Positions 7,332-15,611 are shown, counted from the first letter of the stretch. The stretch: DNA of 30,872 bases from Clostridiaceae bacterium (GCA_012800515.1 JAAZJE010000040.1:1-30872), one strand, 5' to 3'. Made by a program: numbers and translations. Notes: generated by a model from the letters alone, not told the origin.

Positions 7332-8222
7332 TTAGCGCGCCGACGCCAATAATTCCCGCACCTCAGTCTGTGAAAAGTTGTAGCGTGTCCGGCAGAACCA
7401 GCAGACCAGCTCAATCCCCTCCGGATCGTCAGCCAGCTCTGTCAACTGTTCCCGCCCCAGGGCAATCAGGTTGCGACTCATCCGCGAACGCGAACAGGGG
7501 CAACTGTACGTAACCGGCTCGGTCGCCAGATACTCGACGTCGCTATATCCGGCAAACAACTCGATCAGTTGCGCCGCGGTGAATCCTTCCCGCAGGAAAA
7601 AACTCAGGGGCGGCATTCCCTGTGCCCGCGCTTCGAGATAATCCAGATCCTCCCCTTCGCAACCGGGCAGAGCCTGGACCAAGAGACCTCCGGCGGCGAC
7701 GACTCCGCCGCGATCAATCTCAACGCTCAGGCTGACAAAGCTGTTCACCTGCTCCGAAGTGGTCAGATAATAGGCGAAATCGTCTCCCGCGTTGCCGCTG
7801 AGCATATCGCAGGTACCCACCCAAGGACGCGCCTCACCCTGCGTGCGGGTAACCCGCAAAACACCTTTGCCGAACAGAGCGCCGAGGTCGCGATAATTCT
7901 CCCCCTCCGGTAGCTCCAAATGCGGATGCAGCACTGATTGGCGCACCCGATTGCCATAGTCGCATACCGTTGTCAATACTTCGATCGGTCCGTCGCACTG
8001 CACGGTAACATTGACCGCATCAGTCTCGCCTTTCAGATCGGCGCCGGCAAAAATACCGCAAATCAGCCAGCGTCCGGCCGCCACCGTCATCGTCGGAGAG
8101 AGCGCATGCACCCGCACCAATTCACTGACCGAGTCACGGGCGGTAACCGCCAGCAGGCGGGCCTTTCCTCCCAGCATCACGGCACGTACCAATTCGTCTC
8201 TGTACTCAAGCGTATTCGTCAT
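7332..8222 (-). CDS. hslO: Redox-regulated chaperone Hsp33
   Basis: Hsp33 is a cytosolic holdase chaperone activated by oxidation and unfolding. The product has 296 residues from the ATG at 8222, normal for the family. The N-terminal dimer domain starts LEYRDELVRAVMLGGKARLL. The C-terminal zinc redox switch is complete: YSCPC (Cys241, Cys243) and CWFC (Cys274, Cys277), giving CxC-X30-CxxC. I use 8222 rather than an upstream in-frame TTG because this ATG overlaps the methyltransferase stop in an ATGA arrangement. It is the last gene of a long unit that starts with the PucR-type regulator. Confidence 0.96.
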   Translation of the reverse strand: MTNTLEYRDELVRAVMLGGKARLLAVTARDSVSELVRVHALSPTMTVAAGRWLICGIFAGADLKGETDAVNVTVQCDGPIEVLTTVCDYGNRVRQSVLHPHLELPEGENYRDLGALFGKGVLRVTRTQGEARPWVGTCDMLSGNAGDDFAYYLTTSEQVNSFVSLSVEIDRGGVVAAGGLLVQALPGCEGEDLDYLEARAQGMPPLSFFLREGFTAAQLIELFAGYSDVEYLATEPVTYSCPCSRSRMSRNLIALGREQLTELADDPEGIELVCWFCRTRYNFSQTEVRELLASAR

Positions 8223-9154
8223 TTCCTCGCACAACAATAAAGGCGCAGCTCCCGCTCCGGAGATCCGTCCGCCGTCTCCGGCAATTCGGCCCGCAACACC
8301 TCGGCATGGGGATGGCGCAGTGCGAACCAGCGCACGGCGCGAAAGCCGCTACCGCTTAGAGCCTTGCTCAGAGCGCTTATTTTATAGATTCTCTGCTTAA
8401 TTTGCAGTTCATACCGCCGCCAGAGCGTCCCGGCAACTGACGGTTCATTCACCGCCGCTTCGGACACCGGCAAAAAGAGCGTGATTTCCGCGGTCAAATA
8501 GGCACCTTTATAGGTATTATAAAAGAAAGCCGTCAGATCCTCGGCCAAATAATAGGACAAATCCGTCGCCACCATCGCCCGGGCATAGCGCTCGGTAAGG
8601 ACATCAAAGACAAGAGAACCGCCCGGCTTCAATTGAGCATAGCAATTATCGAAAAGTTGACACACCGCCTTGGCATTAGTCAAATGATTGACGACATCAT
8701 GCAGGGCAAAGCAGGCGGTCAGAGGTTCCGGCACCTTAAATTCGGGCAATTCCGTGCGGATGAAGTGTAAGTCCGGATAGGAAGCGGACGGAAAATCCCG
8801 CTCGGCCCGAGCAAGCATTTTTGCGGAACTGTCATATCCGTATACACATGCCCCGCGTGCTGCCAGACCGGCGGCAAATTCACCGGCACCGCAGCCCAAG
8901 TCGGCTACGGAACGAGACGACCAGTCACCGACGCCCGAACTTCCGGACGAAGATATAGACGAGGAAATAAAATCATTTATACAGGGGGCTTCAATAATAG
9001 TATATGGCAAAGTCGCGGACGGCAGTTTATCACGCAAGGCCGCAAGCGCCAGCAGTTCGGCACTCGCCCGGCGCACCGCCTCGACCGCCGGATCCTGGAA
9101 ATGGGCGTAACTGTGAACGATCAGATCGTACGGATTGGAAATCTGTTGCGGCAT
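8219..9154 (-). CDS. Class I SAM-dependent methyltransferase, substrate unknown
   Basis: The product of about 311 residues has a Rossmann-fold methyltransferase core: motif I VADLGCGAGEFAAGLA near residue 84, the acidic SAM-ribose residue in YGYDSSAKMLARAE, then ACFALHDVVNHL and the GGSLVFDVL strand. The roughly 80 residues before motif I contain a Ser-rich stretch (SSSISSSGSSG), probably a flexible insertion. The pattern is of the small-molecule or Methyltransf_25 kind, and I cannot name a substrate. The start could be ATG 9154 or the adjacent GTG 9157; neither has a strong Shine-Dalgarno. It is 4-7 nt after the S41 peptidase and overlaps hslO by 4 nt, so it is translationally embedded in the envelope unit. 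Confidence 0.8.
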   Translation of the reverse strand: MPQQISNPYDLIVHSYAHFQDPAVEAVRRASAELLALAALRDKLPSATLPYTIIEAPCINDFISSSISSSGSSGVGDWSSRSVADLGCGAGEFAAGLAARGACVYGYDSSAKMLARAERDFPSASYPDLHFIRTELPEFKVPEPLTACFALHDVVNHLTNAKAVCQLFDNCYAQLKPGGSLVFDVLTERYARAMVATDLSYYLAEDLTAFFYNTYKGAYLTAEITLFLPVSEAAVNEPSVAGTLWRRYELQIKQRIYKISALSKALSGSGFRAVRWFALRHPHAEVLRAELPETADGSPERELRLYCCARK

Positions 9155-9161
9155 CACGTCA

Positions 9162-10745
9162 TTAGGAACCGGATCCCTTGGTTGGCGCGGAAGTGGGGGT
9201 CGGCGTGGCCTTAGCGGTTGACGAGGGAGTAACAGTAGTCGGAGGATTGGTGGGTGTCGCCGTCGATTTAGCGGTCGTCGAGGGTTTCGTCGGCTCTGTC
9301 GTAGGCGTCGTCGTTTTCGGACCCGGCGTCGGAGTCAGTGTCGGCTTGGGGCTCGGTGTCGGATATAAACCCGAGACTCCCAGATAATCCAGCGCCGCCT
9401 TTAACTGTGTATCTTCCGCCCTGGTTAGGCGACGAACGGACGTACCCCGCAACTCCTGCGGCAGAGAAATCTCCAGATTCGGTTTTAAGCCGCGACCCTC
9501 AATCAATTCGCCCGAGGGTAAGTAGTATTGGAAAATCGTAATATTCACCGCCGATCCGTCCGCCAGCGGGAAGAAAGCGGTTCCCGAACCCTTTCCGTAA
9601 GTCTGTTCGCCGATTATAACGGTACGACCGTGGTCGCGTAGTGCGCCGGCAAAGAGTTCGGCCGCACTGGCAGAGCGATTGCTGACCAGACAGGCAAATT
9701 TAACATCTTTCGGAACTATCATCCGATCCGTCGACTCCCATACGTCCTCGATCGGCCTGCCTTCGCTACGCCCCTTTAAAGTGGCGATCACTCCCTCCGG
9801 CAATAACATGTCAAGAGCTAAGACCAGCTGATGGGCATCTCCGCCCGGATTTTCGCGCAGATCGAAAACAATATGCTTGGCTCCTTTTTCCATCAGCTCA
9901 CGCATCCCCTTTTCAAACTGGGCGGCAAAGGTTCCGGTAAACTCGCGCATATAACAATAGCCGACCTGATCATTTATCATACTGACCGTAACGTCGACGG
10001 TGTTGACGCTGGCGCGGATAATCTGCACGGTGTAGTTCTCTTTGGTCGAGGGGCGATAGAGCTCAATCGTTACCACGGTACCCTCTTTGCCCTTGATATG
10101 ATTAGCCAGATCGTTGATATCCGTAAAACTGGTCACCAACATATTATCCACTGAAACAAGCTCATCATCCGCCAGCAGGCCGGCCTTTTCCGCCGGAGAA
10201 TTTTCCAGAACATCAAAAATAACATAGCGACCGGGTTCCGGCGCATTAACCGACGCGCCGATGCCGACATAACTACCTCCCATTTCCGTACGGATTTGCG
10301 TATAGTCTTCGGCAGTCAGGTAATAAGTGTATGGACTGTCCTGCTGCTCAATCAGGCCGAGACCCAGCGCCTTGTATATATCGCTGCGGGTCAGGTTACG
10401 GTAGTAACTTTCATAGAGATGCCTGACGATTTCCTCGAGTTTCTTCGCTTCGAGCTTTTCGGCTTCTTCGTCTCCCGCCGTACGCGGCACTATTTTCATA
10501 ATGTCGACTTCGCCGATGAGATAATCAGGGTCGATTTGCTGGATATCCGTTTTGCTCTTGACCTCTCTACGAAAGCCAAATGTGATCGTCATTACTATCA
10601 CGGTAGCCCCTACCGCTAGAAGGAAGGTCAGTAGAACAGCCAGAATGACTGTCAGGATTTGGCCACCGGAATTCTTCCGCGGCGGCTCGGGATACTGATA
10701 ATATCTCACATTCTCTTCGGGTTCGGAATAATATCTATCTTCCAT
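9162..10745 (-). CDS. S41-family carboxyl-terminal processing peptidase
   Basis: This membrane-anchored protease (527 residues) degrades or processes envelope proteins. Residues ~28-57 form one transmembrane helix, preceded by a Tyr/Pro/Glu-rich cytoplasmic tail. A PDZ domain covers ~155-245 (YVGIGASV, ENSPAEKAGLLADDELVSVD). The protease domain follows with DLRENPGG (295-301). Catalytic Ser360 is in NRSASAAELF and Lys385 in TYGKGS, 25 residues apart as in Prc/CtpB. The Gln that usually lies four residues after the Lys is Thr389 here. Residues ~460-527 are a Thr/Pro/Ser-rich tail of unknown role, resembling the linker of the PdaA-like protein. It follows the M23 hydrolase gene by 21 nt, a conserved ftsEX-M23-S41 order in Firmicutes. 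Confidence 0.92.
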   Translation of the reverse strand: MEDRYYSEPEENVRYYQYPEPPRKNSGGQILTVILAVLLTFLLAVGATVIVMTITFGFRREVKSKTDIQQIDPDYLIGEVDIMKIVPRTAGDEEAEKLEAKKLEEIVRHLYESYYRNLTRSDIYKALGLGLIEQQDSPYTYYLTAEDYTQIRTEMGGSYVGIGASVNAPEPGRYVIFDVLENSPAEKAGLLADDELVSVDNMLVTSFTDINDLANHIKGKEGTVVTIELYRPSTKENYTVQIIRASVNTVDVTVSMINDQVGYCYMREFTGTFAAQFEKGMRELMEKGAKHIVFDLRENPGGDAHQLVLALDMLLPEGVIATLKGRSEGRPIEDVWESTDRMIVPKDVKFACLVSNRSASAAELFAGALRDHGRTVIIGEQTYGKGSGTAFFPLADGSAVNITIFQYYLPSGELIEGRGLKPNLEISLPQELRGTSVRRLTRAEDTQLKAALDYLGVSGLYPTPSPKPTLTPTPGPKTTTPTTEPTKPSTTAKSTATPTNPPTTVTPSSTAKATPTPTSAPTKGSGS

Positions 10746-10766
10746 CCTCTTTCAGTTCTCCTCAAA

Positions 10767-12533
10767 TTATTTACTTAGCAAACCCAAATGGCGTGGATCC
10801 ATCGGATTAATACGCATATTATAATTGGGGTTACCGTAAACCTCATCAATCAGTTCAAAATGTAAATGCGGTCCGGTTGAAGCGCCCGTGCTACCGCAAG
10901 TACCCAGAATATCGCCCTGCCGGACTATATCTCCCTCATTGACGCTGATACTCATCATATGTCCGTATATCGACGTCAGCCCGTTGTCATGCAGTACGGC
11001 AACATAATTCCCCAGGCCGGTTTTCGGCCAGGAAGTCGCCTTATCCGGATAGGGATAGATTTTCATAATAACCACGCCGTCAAGCACCGAAACAATCGGG
11101 GAACCGAGCGCGCGGGGTCCAGCAAAGTCGGTGCCGTAATGCCAGGCTTTCCGTCCCGTGATAGGGTGAATTCGCATCCCGTAGGCCGAAGATATATAGG
11201 ACCAGGCCGGCAAAGGCCAGACCATTTGCTGCGGACGATTCGGATCGTAAGGCTCTTCGATCGTCCGGGGCGGCTCCGTCGGATCTTCGCCAACGTTCGT
11301 AGTAGTCCCCACAACCGATTGCGAATTCTCCGCCGGATCCGAAGTTGAACTCAGATTCTGTGACTCTTCCTCCGACTGGCGTATTGATTCCGAAATACGC
11401 CGCGATTCCGCCAGCGAGCTCTCCTCAATTGAACGCCGGATCGACTCGGCAATCCGTGATTCTTCCGCCCGGCTTGACTCAACAGCCCGAATAGACTCGG
11501 CAATACTCGCCGACTCGCTACGCGAGGCCACTATGCTACTCTTCTCGGCAATTTTCTCCTCACGTAATTGGGCCAGCAGACGCCTGGCTTCTTCATACTT
11601 TGCCTTGTCGGCATAGAAGTTATCCAGATCCTCCTGGACGCCTTCGTGTTCATTGCGCAGATCTTCCAGGGCGTCACCCCGACTCAATAGCTGCGCATCA
11701 TGAGTACGTTTCTCTTCTGCCAGCCGCGCCAGACCTTCCTCCAAAGCAGTCAACTCCTTTTGCTTGAGCCGCACATACTCTTCGTACTCGCTTTTTGTGT
11801 TTTCCGCAGCGTAACGCAGCGATTCTGCCACCGCCACCGCACTATTCAAATTGTCCAGCGCCTTTTTATCGTCGCGGGCGATAATCGTCCGTAAACGTAG
11901 ACAGGTATAAACACCGGTTATATCGCCGGCACCCAGTACAACCTCCAGCAGACTTTGACGGCGCAGATAAAACATCGCCGAAAGGCGTTCCGTATATTCT
12001 TTGAACTTCTCCCGGCTCTCGGCCACCGCCTCCGTATATTCGTTGATCGCCGCTTCCAGGGCCTCCGCCGCCTGTGCAAGTTCGGCCTTTATCTGGTCAT
12101 AAGCCTGACGCACCGCCTCGCTCTCGGCACTCACCTCACTTATTTTCGCCTGGAGCAGGGCATTTTCATTCTTCAGGGCCGCCATCTGCGCCTCCATCTG
12201 TCGCAGCTGTTCGGCTTGGCGATCGCGCGCCTTAACCAGATCTTCCTCATATTCACTATCCTCGAAGCGCGACTCGGTCGGCGGCATGGTGGGAATCACA
12301 ATCTCTTCGGCATGACAAAGTAGTGGGAAGAACTGAGGAATCATAAGAACATGCACCAAGATCAGCGCAAGCAGATACGTCGTGCGGCGGACTCGGTCGG
12401 AGCGAATCGCAACGTCCGCATCCTTACACTTAAGAGTCCCGACGACCGCGTTCTTACTTTCACGGGCGGCGGACACAGCTGCCCTCTCCCGGCGCAGCCT
12501 TTCACGAAAACCGATATGTGTTTTTATCGGCAT
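10767..12533 (-). CDS. M23 peptidase with coiled coil, FtsEX-linked murein hydrolase or activator
   Basis: The 588-residue product is EnvC/PcsB-like in layout. A basic cytoplasmic stretch (1-50) precedes a membrane segment (51-71) ending near LLCHAEE. Long coiled-coil regions run from ~95 to 330 (EQLRQMEAQMAALKNENALL). Then comes a Ser/Glu/Arg repeat at ~338-391 based on AESIR-type units and a Pro-rich spacer. The C-terminal M23 (LytM) domain (438-585) has zinc ligands His465 and Asp469 in HYGTDFAG and the HLH pair His556/His558, so it looks catalytically competent. GGGGAGG precedes the ATG at 12533. In this family FtsEX changes conformation to activate the coiled-coil hydrolase during division; that role is inferred here from the gene order. 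Confidence 0.92.
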   Translation of the reverse strand: MPIKTHIGFRERLRRERAAVSAARESKNAVVGTLKCKDADVAIRSDRVRRTTYLLALILVHVLMIPQFFPLLCHAEEIVIPTMPPTESRFEDSEYEEDLVKARDRQAEQLRQMEAQMAALKNENALLQAKISEVSAESEAVRQAYDQIKAELAQAAEALEAAINEYTEAVAESREKFKEYTERLSAMFYLRRQSLLEVVLGAGDITGVYTCLRLRTIIARDDKKALDNLNSAVAVAESLRYAAENTKSEYEEYVRLKQKELTALEEGLARLAEEKRTHDAQLLSRGDALEDLRNEHEGVQEDLDNFYADKAKYEEARRLLAQLREEKIAEKSSIVASRSESASIAESIRAVESSRAEESRIAESIRRSIEESSLAESRRISESIRQSEEESQNLSSTSDPAENSQSVVGTTTNVGEDPTEPPRTIEEPYDPNRPQQMVWPLPAWSYISSAYGMRIHPITGRKAWHYGTDFAGPRALGSPIVSVLDGVVIMKIYPYPDKATSWPKTGLGNYVAVLHDNGLTSIYGHMMSISVNEGDIVRQGDILGTCGSTGASTGPHLHFELIDEVYGNPNYNMRINPMDPRHLGLLSK

Positions 12534-12563
12534 ATTATCCTCCCCGTCCGAATACGGACCTCA

Positions 12564-13505
12564 TCAAACCTTGACAAAACGCCGCATCGAAACGACGCTG
12601 CCGATTGAACCGATCAACACCCCCAAGGGCAGTGTGATCAGAGCCAGCAAAGGCGCCATCTGCTTTACCGGCATCAGGGCCAGAAAGCTGGTTACGGCGG
12701 TTCCGCTCATCAGATGCATATAAATCCGCTGCCACAATAATATAAGGATCGTACAGCCCAAAACAGCACCCGTAAAACCGATCAGCGCCCCCTCCAGCAT
12801 ATACGGTATACGTATATAAGAGTTGGTTGCTCCCAAATACTTCATAATCTCTATTTCCTCGCCGCGCGCCGCAACCGAGGCCCGCACCGTGCCGGAAATT
12901 ATAAACAAAGCGACCCCTGACAGTATAACAAAAATTACCGCCGAAACCACCAGCAAAGTCTTGGACAGGTTGCTCAGACCCGCTATCAGATCACTGTTAT
13001 AGACCACCTCGGCCACTCCGGGAACTCCGCGAATCTGAGCGGCAAGCGCCGCTGCCTGCTCCGGATCCGGGTCGGAAAGGCGCACGATAAATGACCAGGG
13101 CAGATAGCGGGCATTATAATACTGCAAGGTTTTTGCTCCGTCTTCACCCAGACCACGGCGAAACTCCTCCAGGTTTTCTTCCGGCGAGAGCACGCGCAAG
13201 TCGATCACATCGTCCCGTTCTTCGAGAGCGAGACGGATTTTCTCCGCCCGACTCTTCTCCAAGCCGGGTTCGCTGAAAATCTCAATCGGCGGTTGTTGAG
13301 CGGCTCGACGGACGATCAGATCGGCGTTAATCGAAAAGACCGCGAAAGCACCCAGAAGAACCAGCATAAAGGTCACGGTCACAATCGACGTTATGACCAT
13401 GAAAGGATGACGCAGTATGTTGATAAAGGTCTCGCGGAGAGAACGCAAAAAAGCCCGCCAGCGCATCGCAAAGGTGATGGATTTTCTTACGCGCTTCCGT
13501 CTCAA
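12564..13505 (-). CDS. ftsX: Cell-division ABC transporter permease FtsX
   Basis: FtsX is the integral membrane partner of FtsE, with one extracellular loop that engages a peptidoglycan hydrolase. The 313-residue protein has four predicted membrane segments (about 33-58, 180-203, 233-255, 283-305) and a large extracellular domain between the first two. The signature ARGEEIEIMKYLGATNSYIR is typical. The start used is TTG at 13505, which overlaps the ftsE stop as TTGA and has AGGT 9 nt upstream. An alternative ATG at 13463 lacks a Shine-Dalgarno but would give a more usual N-terminal length. The start is therefore uncertain; the identity is not. Confidence 0.94.
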   Translation of the reverse strand: MRRKRVRKSITFAMRWRAFLRSLRETFINILRHPFMVITSIVTVTFMLVLLGAFAVFSINADLIVRRAAQQPPIEIFSEPGLEKSRAEKIRLALEERDDVIDLRVLSPEENLEEFRRGLGEDGAKTLQYYNARYLPWSFIVRLSDPDPEQAAALAAQIRGVPGVAEVVYNSDLIAGLSNLSKTLLVVSAVIFVILSGVALFIISGTVRASVAARGEEIEIMKYLGATNSYIRIPYMLEGALIGFTGAVLGCTILILLWQRIYMHLMSGTAVTSFLALMPVKQMAPLLALITLPLGVLIGSIGSVVSMRRFVKV

Positions 13506-14332
13506 TAGAATATACCTCGCTCGGAATAAGGCTCGTCAGCGCCCATATCATATCCGGCGACGCGCTGGTCGCTGGTGAGAACTCCGTCGCGGATCACGAT
13601 TACCCGTTTTTGCATCAGATTGACGATAGTGTCGTCATGGGTACAAACGATCACAGTGGTTTTCTGCTCGTTGATGCGGCTCAAAATCTGCAGAACCCGC
13701 AGGGCATTTTCCGGATCGAGGTTGCCGGTCGGCTCGTCGGCGACGAGTATACCGGGACTGCCGACCATTGCCCGGGCGATAACCACTCTTTGTTGTTCAC
13801 CGCCTGACAACTCGTCCGGCATTGCGTCGGATCGATCGCGCAGACCGACCATCGCCAACATATTCTGCACCTGCAGATCGATCTCGCTGCGTCTGGTACC
13901 GATAATCTCCAGAGCGAAGGCGATATTTTCCGCCACGGTACGACGCGGGATCAGACGAAAATCCTGAAAAACGGTGCCGACTTTGCGTCGCAATTCGGGG
14001 ATGTAGCGCCGCGGCATGGAATGAATATTACGCCGCCCGATAATTACCTCTCCGCTGCACGGATAGGCCTCGCGAATCAGCAGTTTCGCCAATGTCGTCT
14101 TGCCGGATCCGCTGGGGCCGATGATGAATACGAACTCATTGCGATCTATCCCGAAGCTGACGTCACGCAGGGCATATCCGTCATCGCCGCCGGAGCGAAA
14201 GCGGTGTCGACCGGCAACCGCATTGCGTTGCGAAAGCCGCCGTCGATTAGCCGCCGAACGACCGTAACCGGCGCGTTGCATGAGATCCTGCCTATAAGAC
14301 ATGTAGACATTTCTAAACTCGATAAAAGCCAT
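13502..14332 (-). CDS. ftsE: Cell-division ABC transporter ATP-binding protein FtsE with insertion
   Basis: FtsE hydrolyses ATP to drive FtsX and the murein hydrolase. Walker A GPSGSGKTT is at 72-80, the signature LSGGEQQRV at 175-183, Walker B ILVADEP at 195-201 followed by TGNLD, and the switch His in CTHDD at 232. Typical FtsE has about 228 residues; this one has 276. Most of the excess is an Arg-rich insertion at about 14-51, between FRNVYMSY and YALRDVSF, where normal proteins have only a short turn; the rest is a C-terminal tail from about 252. No clear Shine-Dalgarno precedes ATG 14332, which begins 8 nt after the regulator stop, suggesting coupled translation. Confidence 0.94.
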   Translation of the reverse strand: MAFIEFRNVYMSYRQDLMQRAGYGRSAANRRRLSQRNAVAGRHRFRSGGDDGYALRDVSFGIDRNEFVFIIGPSGSGKTTLAKLLIREAYPCSGEVIIGRRNIHSMPRRYIPELRRKVGTVFQDFRLIPRRTVAENIAFALEIIGTRRSEIDLQVQNMLAMVGLRDRSDAMPDELSGGEQQRVVIARAMVGSPGILVADEPTGNLDPENALRVLQILSRINEQKTTVIVCTHDDTIVNLMQKRVIVIRDGVLTSDQRVAGYDMGADEPYSERGIFY

Positions 14333-14340
14333 ACATATCG

Positions 14341-15450
14341 TCAGGGGCGATTCAACCAGTTCGGAGCTCCGCCGAGCACACCTCCCTGCCGCTCAAGGTA
14401 ACGCTTAACCATTGAAGCGAACTTAAACAAAACCGCGTCGTCGAAATTGCGCAAATCAAGTCCGGTGATTTTTTGGACTTTGTCCAGGCGGTAAACCAAC
14501 GTGTTGCGATGCACAAAGAGGCGGCGTGAAGTTTCGGAGCCGTTAAGGCTGCAGGCAAAAAACACCTCCACCGTGTTCAACGTTTCACGATCCAGGGCCT
14601 CATAGGAATCGTTGGGAAACACCTCATCCAGAAAAATCTTACACAGCGTCGGCGACATCTGATAAATCAGACGCCCGAGGCCGAGCTTCTCGTAATAGAC
14701 AATCGAGCGATCGCGGGAAAAGAGTCCCCCGACCTCAAGAGCCAGGGCGGATTCGCGATAGGAACGGGCGCAATCGCGCAGATTGTAGGCCGGCATTCCG
14801 ATGCCGATGCTTACTTTGGTCATCAGTTCGGTACTGAGGTTGTCGCGAATCTCGACGGCAATCCGATTCACTTCGCCCGAATCGTCCGGGGTGAGGGTGT
14901 GAATCAGGACGATATTCCTATCATCGATTGAAACCACATAATCGGTCTCGCGATCCGGGAAAAGGTTGCCTATGACTTCGACACATTCGCCGCCGGTATC
15001 GCGGTGCTCCAGGCGAACCAGTATACAGATTCGCGACGCGGTATAGATAATTCCCAGATTGCGCGCCTTGGACGCAATCTCACCGGGGAGTTCATTTTGT
15101 AACAGTACATTGCGCAGAAGGTTGTCGCGACGCGACTCATTCCCCCAATCGCGCACGGCCAGACCCAGCCATTCCGAAAGTAAACCGAGGTAGTCCAGCG
15201 CAACCGGGTCGCTGCCCTCTATGAAACAGTAGTAGTTCAGACCTGGGCGGGTAGCCAAACGTTGCCAGGTATTTTTCCCGGTCACTCTAAAAGTGTCGCC
15301 GCTTTCAATAAGCGCCACAGCCTCACGGTCTTTCTGTCCCAACCGTGACTCATCGGTGCAGGCTATGACCAGGCCGGTATCATCTACCACCCCGACCGTA
15401 TTTATCAAAAGCTCTCCGACCCGGCGGATGCTCTTGGTTAATTCATCCAT
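14341..15450 (-). CDS. PucR/CdaR-family transcriptional regulator
   Basis: The 369-residue protein ends in the PucR-type helix-turn-helix: ETSRRLFVHRNTLVYRLDKV (about 306-325) followed by ITGLDLRNFDDAVLFKFA. This matches the R-N-T-L-x-Y-R core of that family. The middle part (SIGIGMPAYNLRDCARSYRE) resembles the GGDEF-like linker domain seen in CdaR proteins. The N-terminal part (VGVVDDTGLVIACTDESRLG) resembles a diacid/sugar-recognition-type sensor domain; the ligand is unknown. GGGAG lies 8 nt before the ATG. It is the first gene of the unit that continues into ftsE, which is unusual because family members generally regulate sugar-acid or nitrogen catabolism. Confidence 0.86.
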   Translation of the reverse strand: MDELTKSIRRVGELLINTVGVVDDTGLVIACTDESRLGQKDREAVALIESGDTFRVTGKNTWQRLATRPGLNYYCFIEGSDPVALDYLGLLSEWLGLAVRDWGNESRRDNLLRNVLLQNELPGEIASKARNLGIIYTASRICILVRLEHRDTGGECVEVIGNLFPDRETDYVVSIDDRNIVLIHTLTPDDSGEVNRIAVEIRDNLSTELMTKVSIGIGMPAYNLRDCARSYRESALALEVGGLFSRDRSIVYYEKLGLGRLIYQMSPTLCKIFLDEVFPNDSYEALDRETLNTVEVFFACSLNGSETSRRLFVHRNTLVYRLDKVQKITGLDLRNFDDAVLFKFASMVKRYLERQGGVLGGAPNWLNRP

Positions 15451-15469
15451 AATATATGTCTCCCTAATA

Positions 15470-15504
15470 TGTCCTGTTCATGTAACTTTACTCGAAACAG
15501 GACA
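15470..15504. promoter_or_regulatory. Inverted-repeat operator candidate (TGTCCTGTT / AACAGGACA)
   Basis: Two perfect 9-bp arms, 15470-15478 and 15496-15504, are separated by 17 bp, so their centres are 26 bp apart. One arm lies in the spacer between -35 and -10 of the candidate promoter and the other at about its start site. A protein binding both would block RNA polymerase. The obvious candidate is the PucR-type regulator encoded immediately downstream (autorepression), but no binding site of this sequence is known to me. Confidence 0.55.
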
Positions 15505-15513
15505 AATACTCAA
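15485..15513 (-). promoter_or_regulatory. Candidate promoter for the regulator-ftsEX unit
   Basis: Minus strand: -35 TTGAGT (15508-15513), 17-nt spacer, -10 TAAAGT (15485-15490). Each hexamer matches consensus at 4/6. It gives a leader of roughly 30 nt before the ATG at 15450. Confidence 0.5.
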
Positions 15514-15581
15514 GAACACGCCTAAGTTTACACTACTTTGTCGGCGCAAATATTTCGATTCGGAGACAATTTTATATTTTG

Positions 15582-15605
15582 GCCCGCGGAGAGCTCTCCG
15601 CGGGC
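15582..15605. repeat. 24-bp perfect palindrome downstream of the MMPL-partner gene
   Basis: Arms GCCCGCGGAGAG and its exact reverse complement meet with no spacer, 6 bp after the stop codon of the minus-strand gene that ends at 15612. It would fold into a strong GC-rich hairpin in RNA. No U-run follows on either strand (an A/T-rich stretch lies on the wrong side), so it is not a canonical intrinsic terminator. It could be an RNA 3'-end stabiliser, an atypical terminator or a protein site. Confidence 0.6.
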
Positions 15606-15611
15606 TGAGAA

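Noticed and set aside
15540..15611. Canonical intrinsic terminator for the MMPL-partner gene
   Set aside because: The strong hairpin is present, but a U-run is missing on the required side, so it is listed as a palindrome instead.
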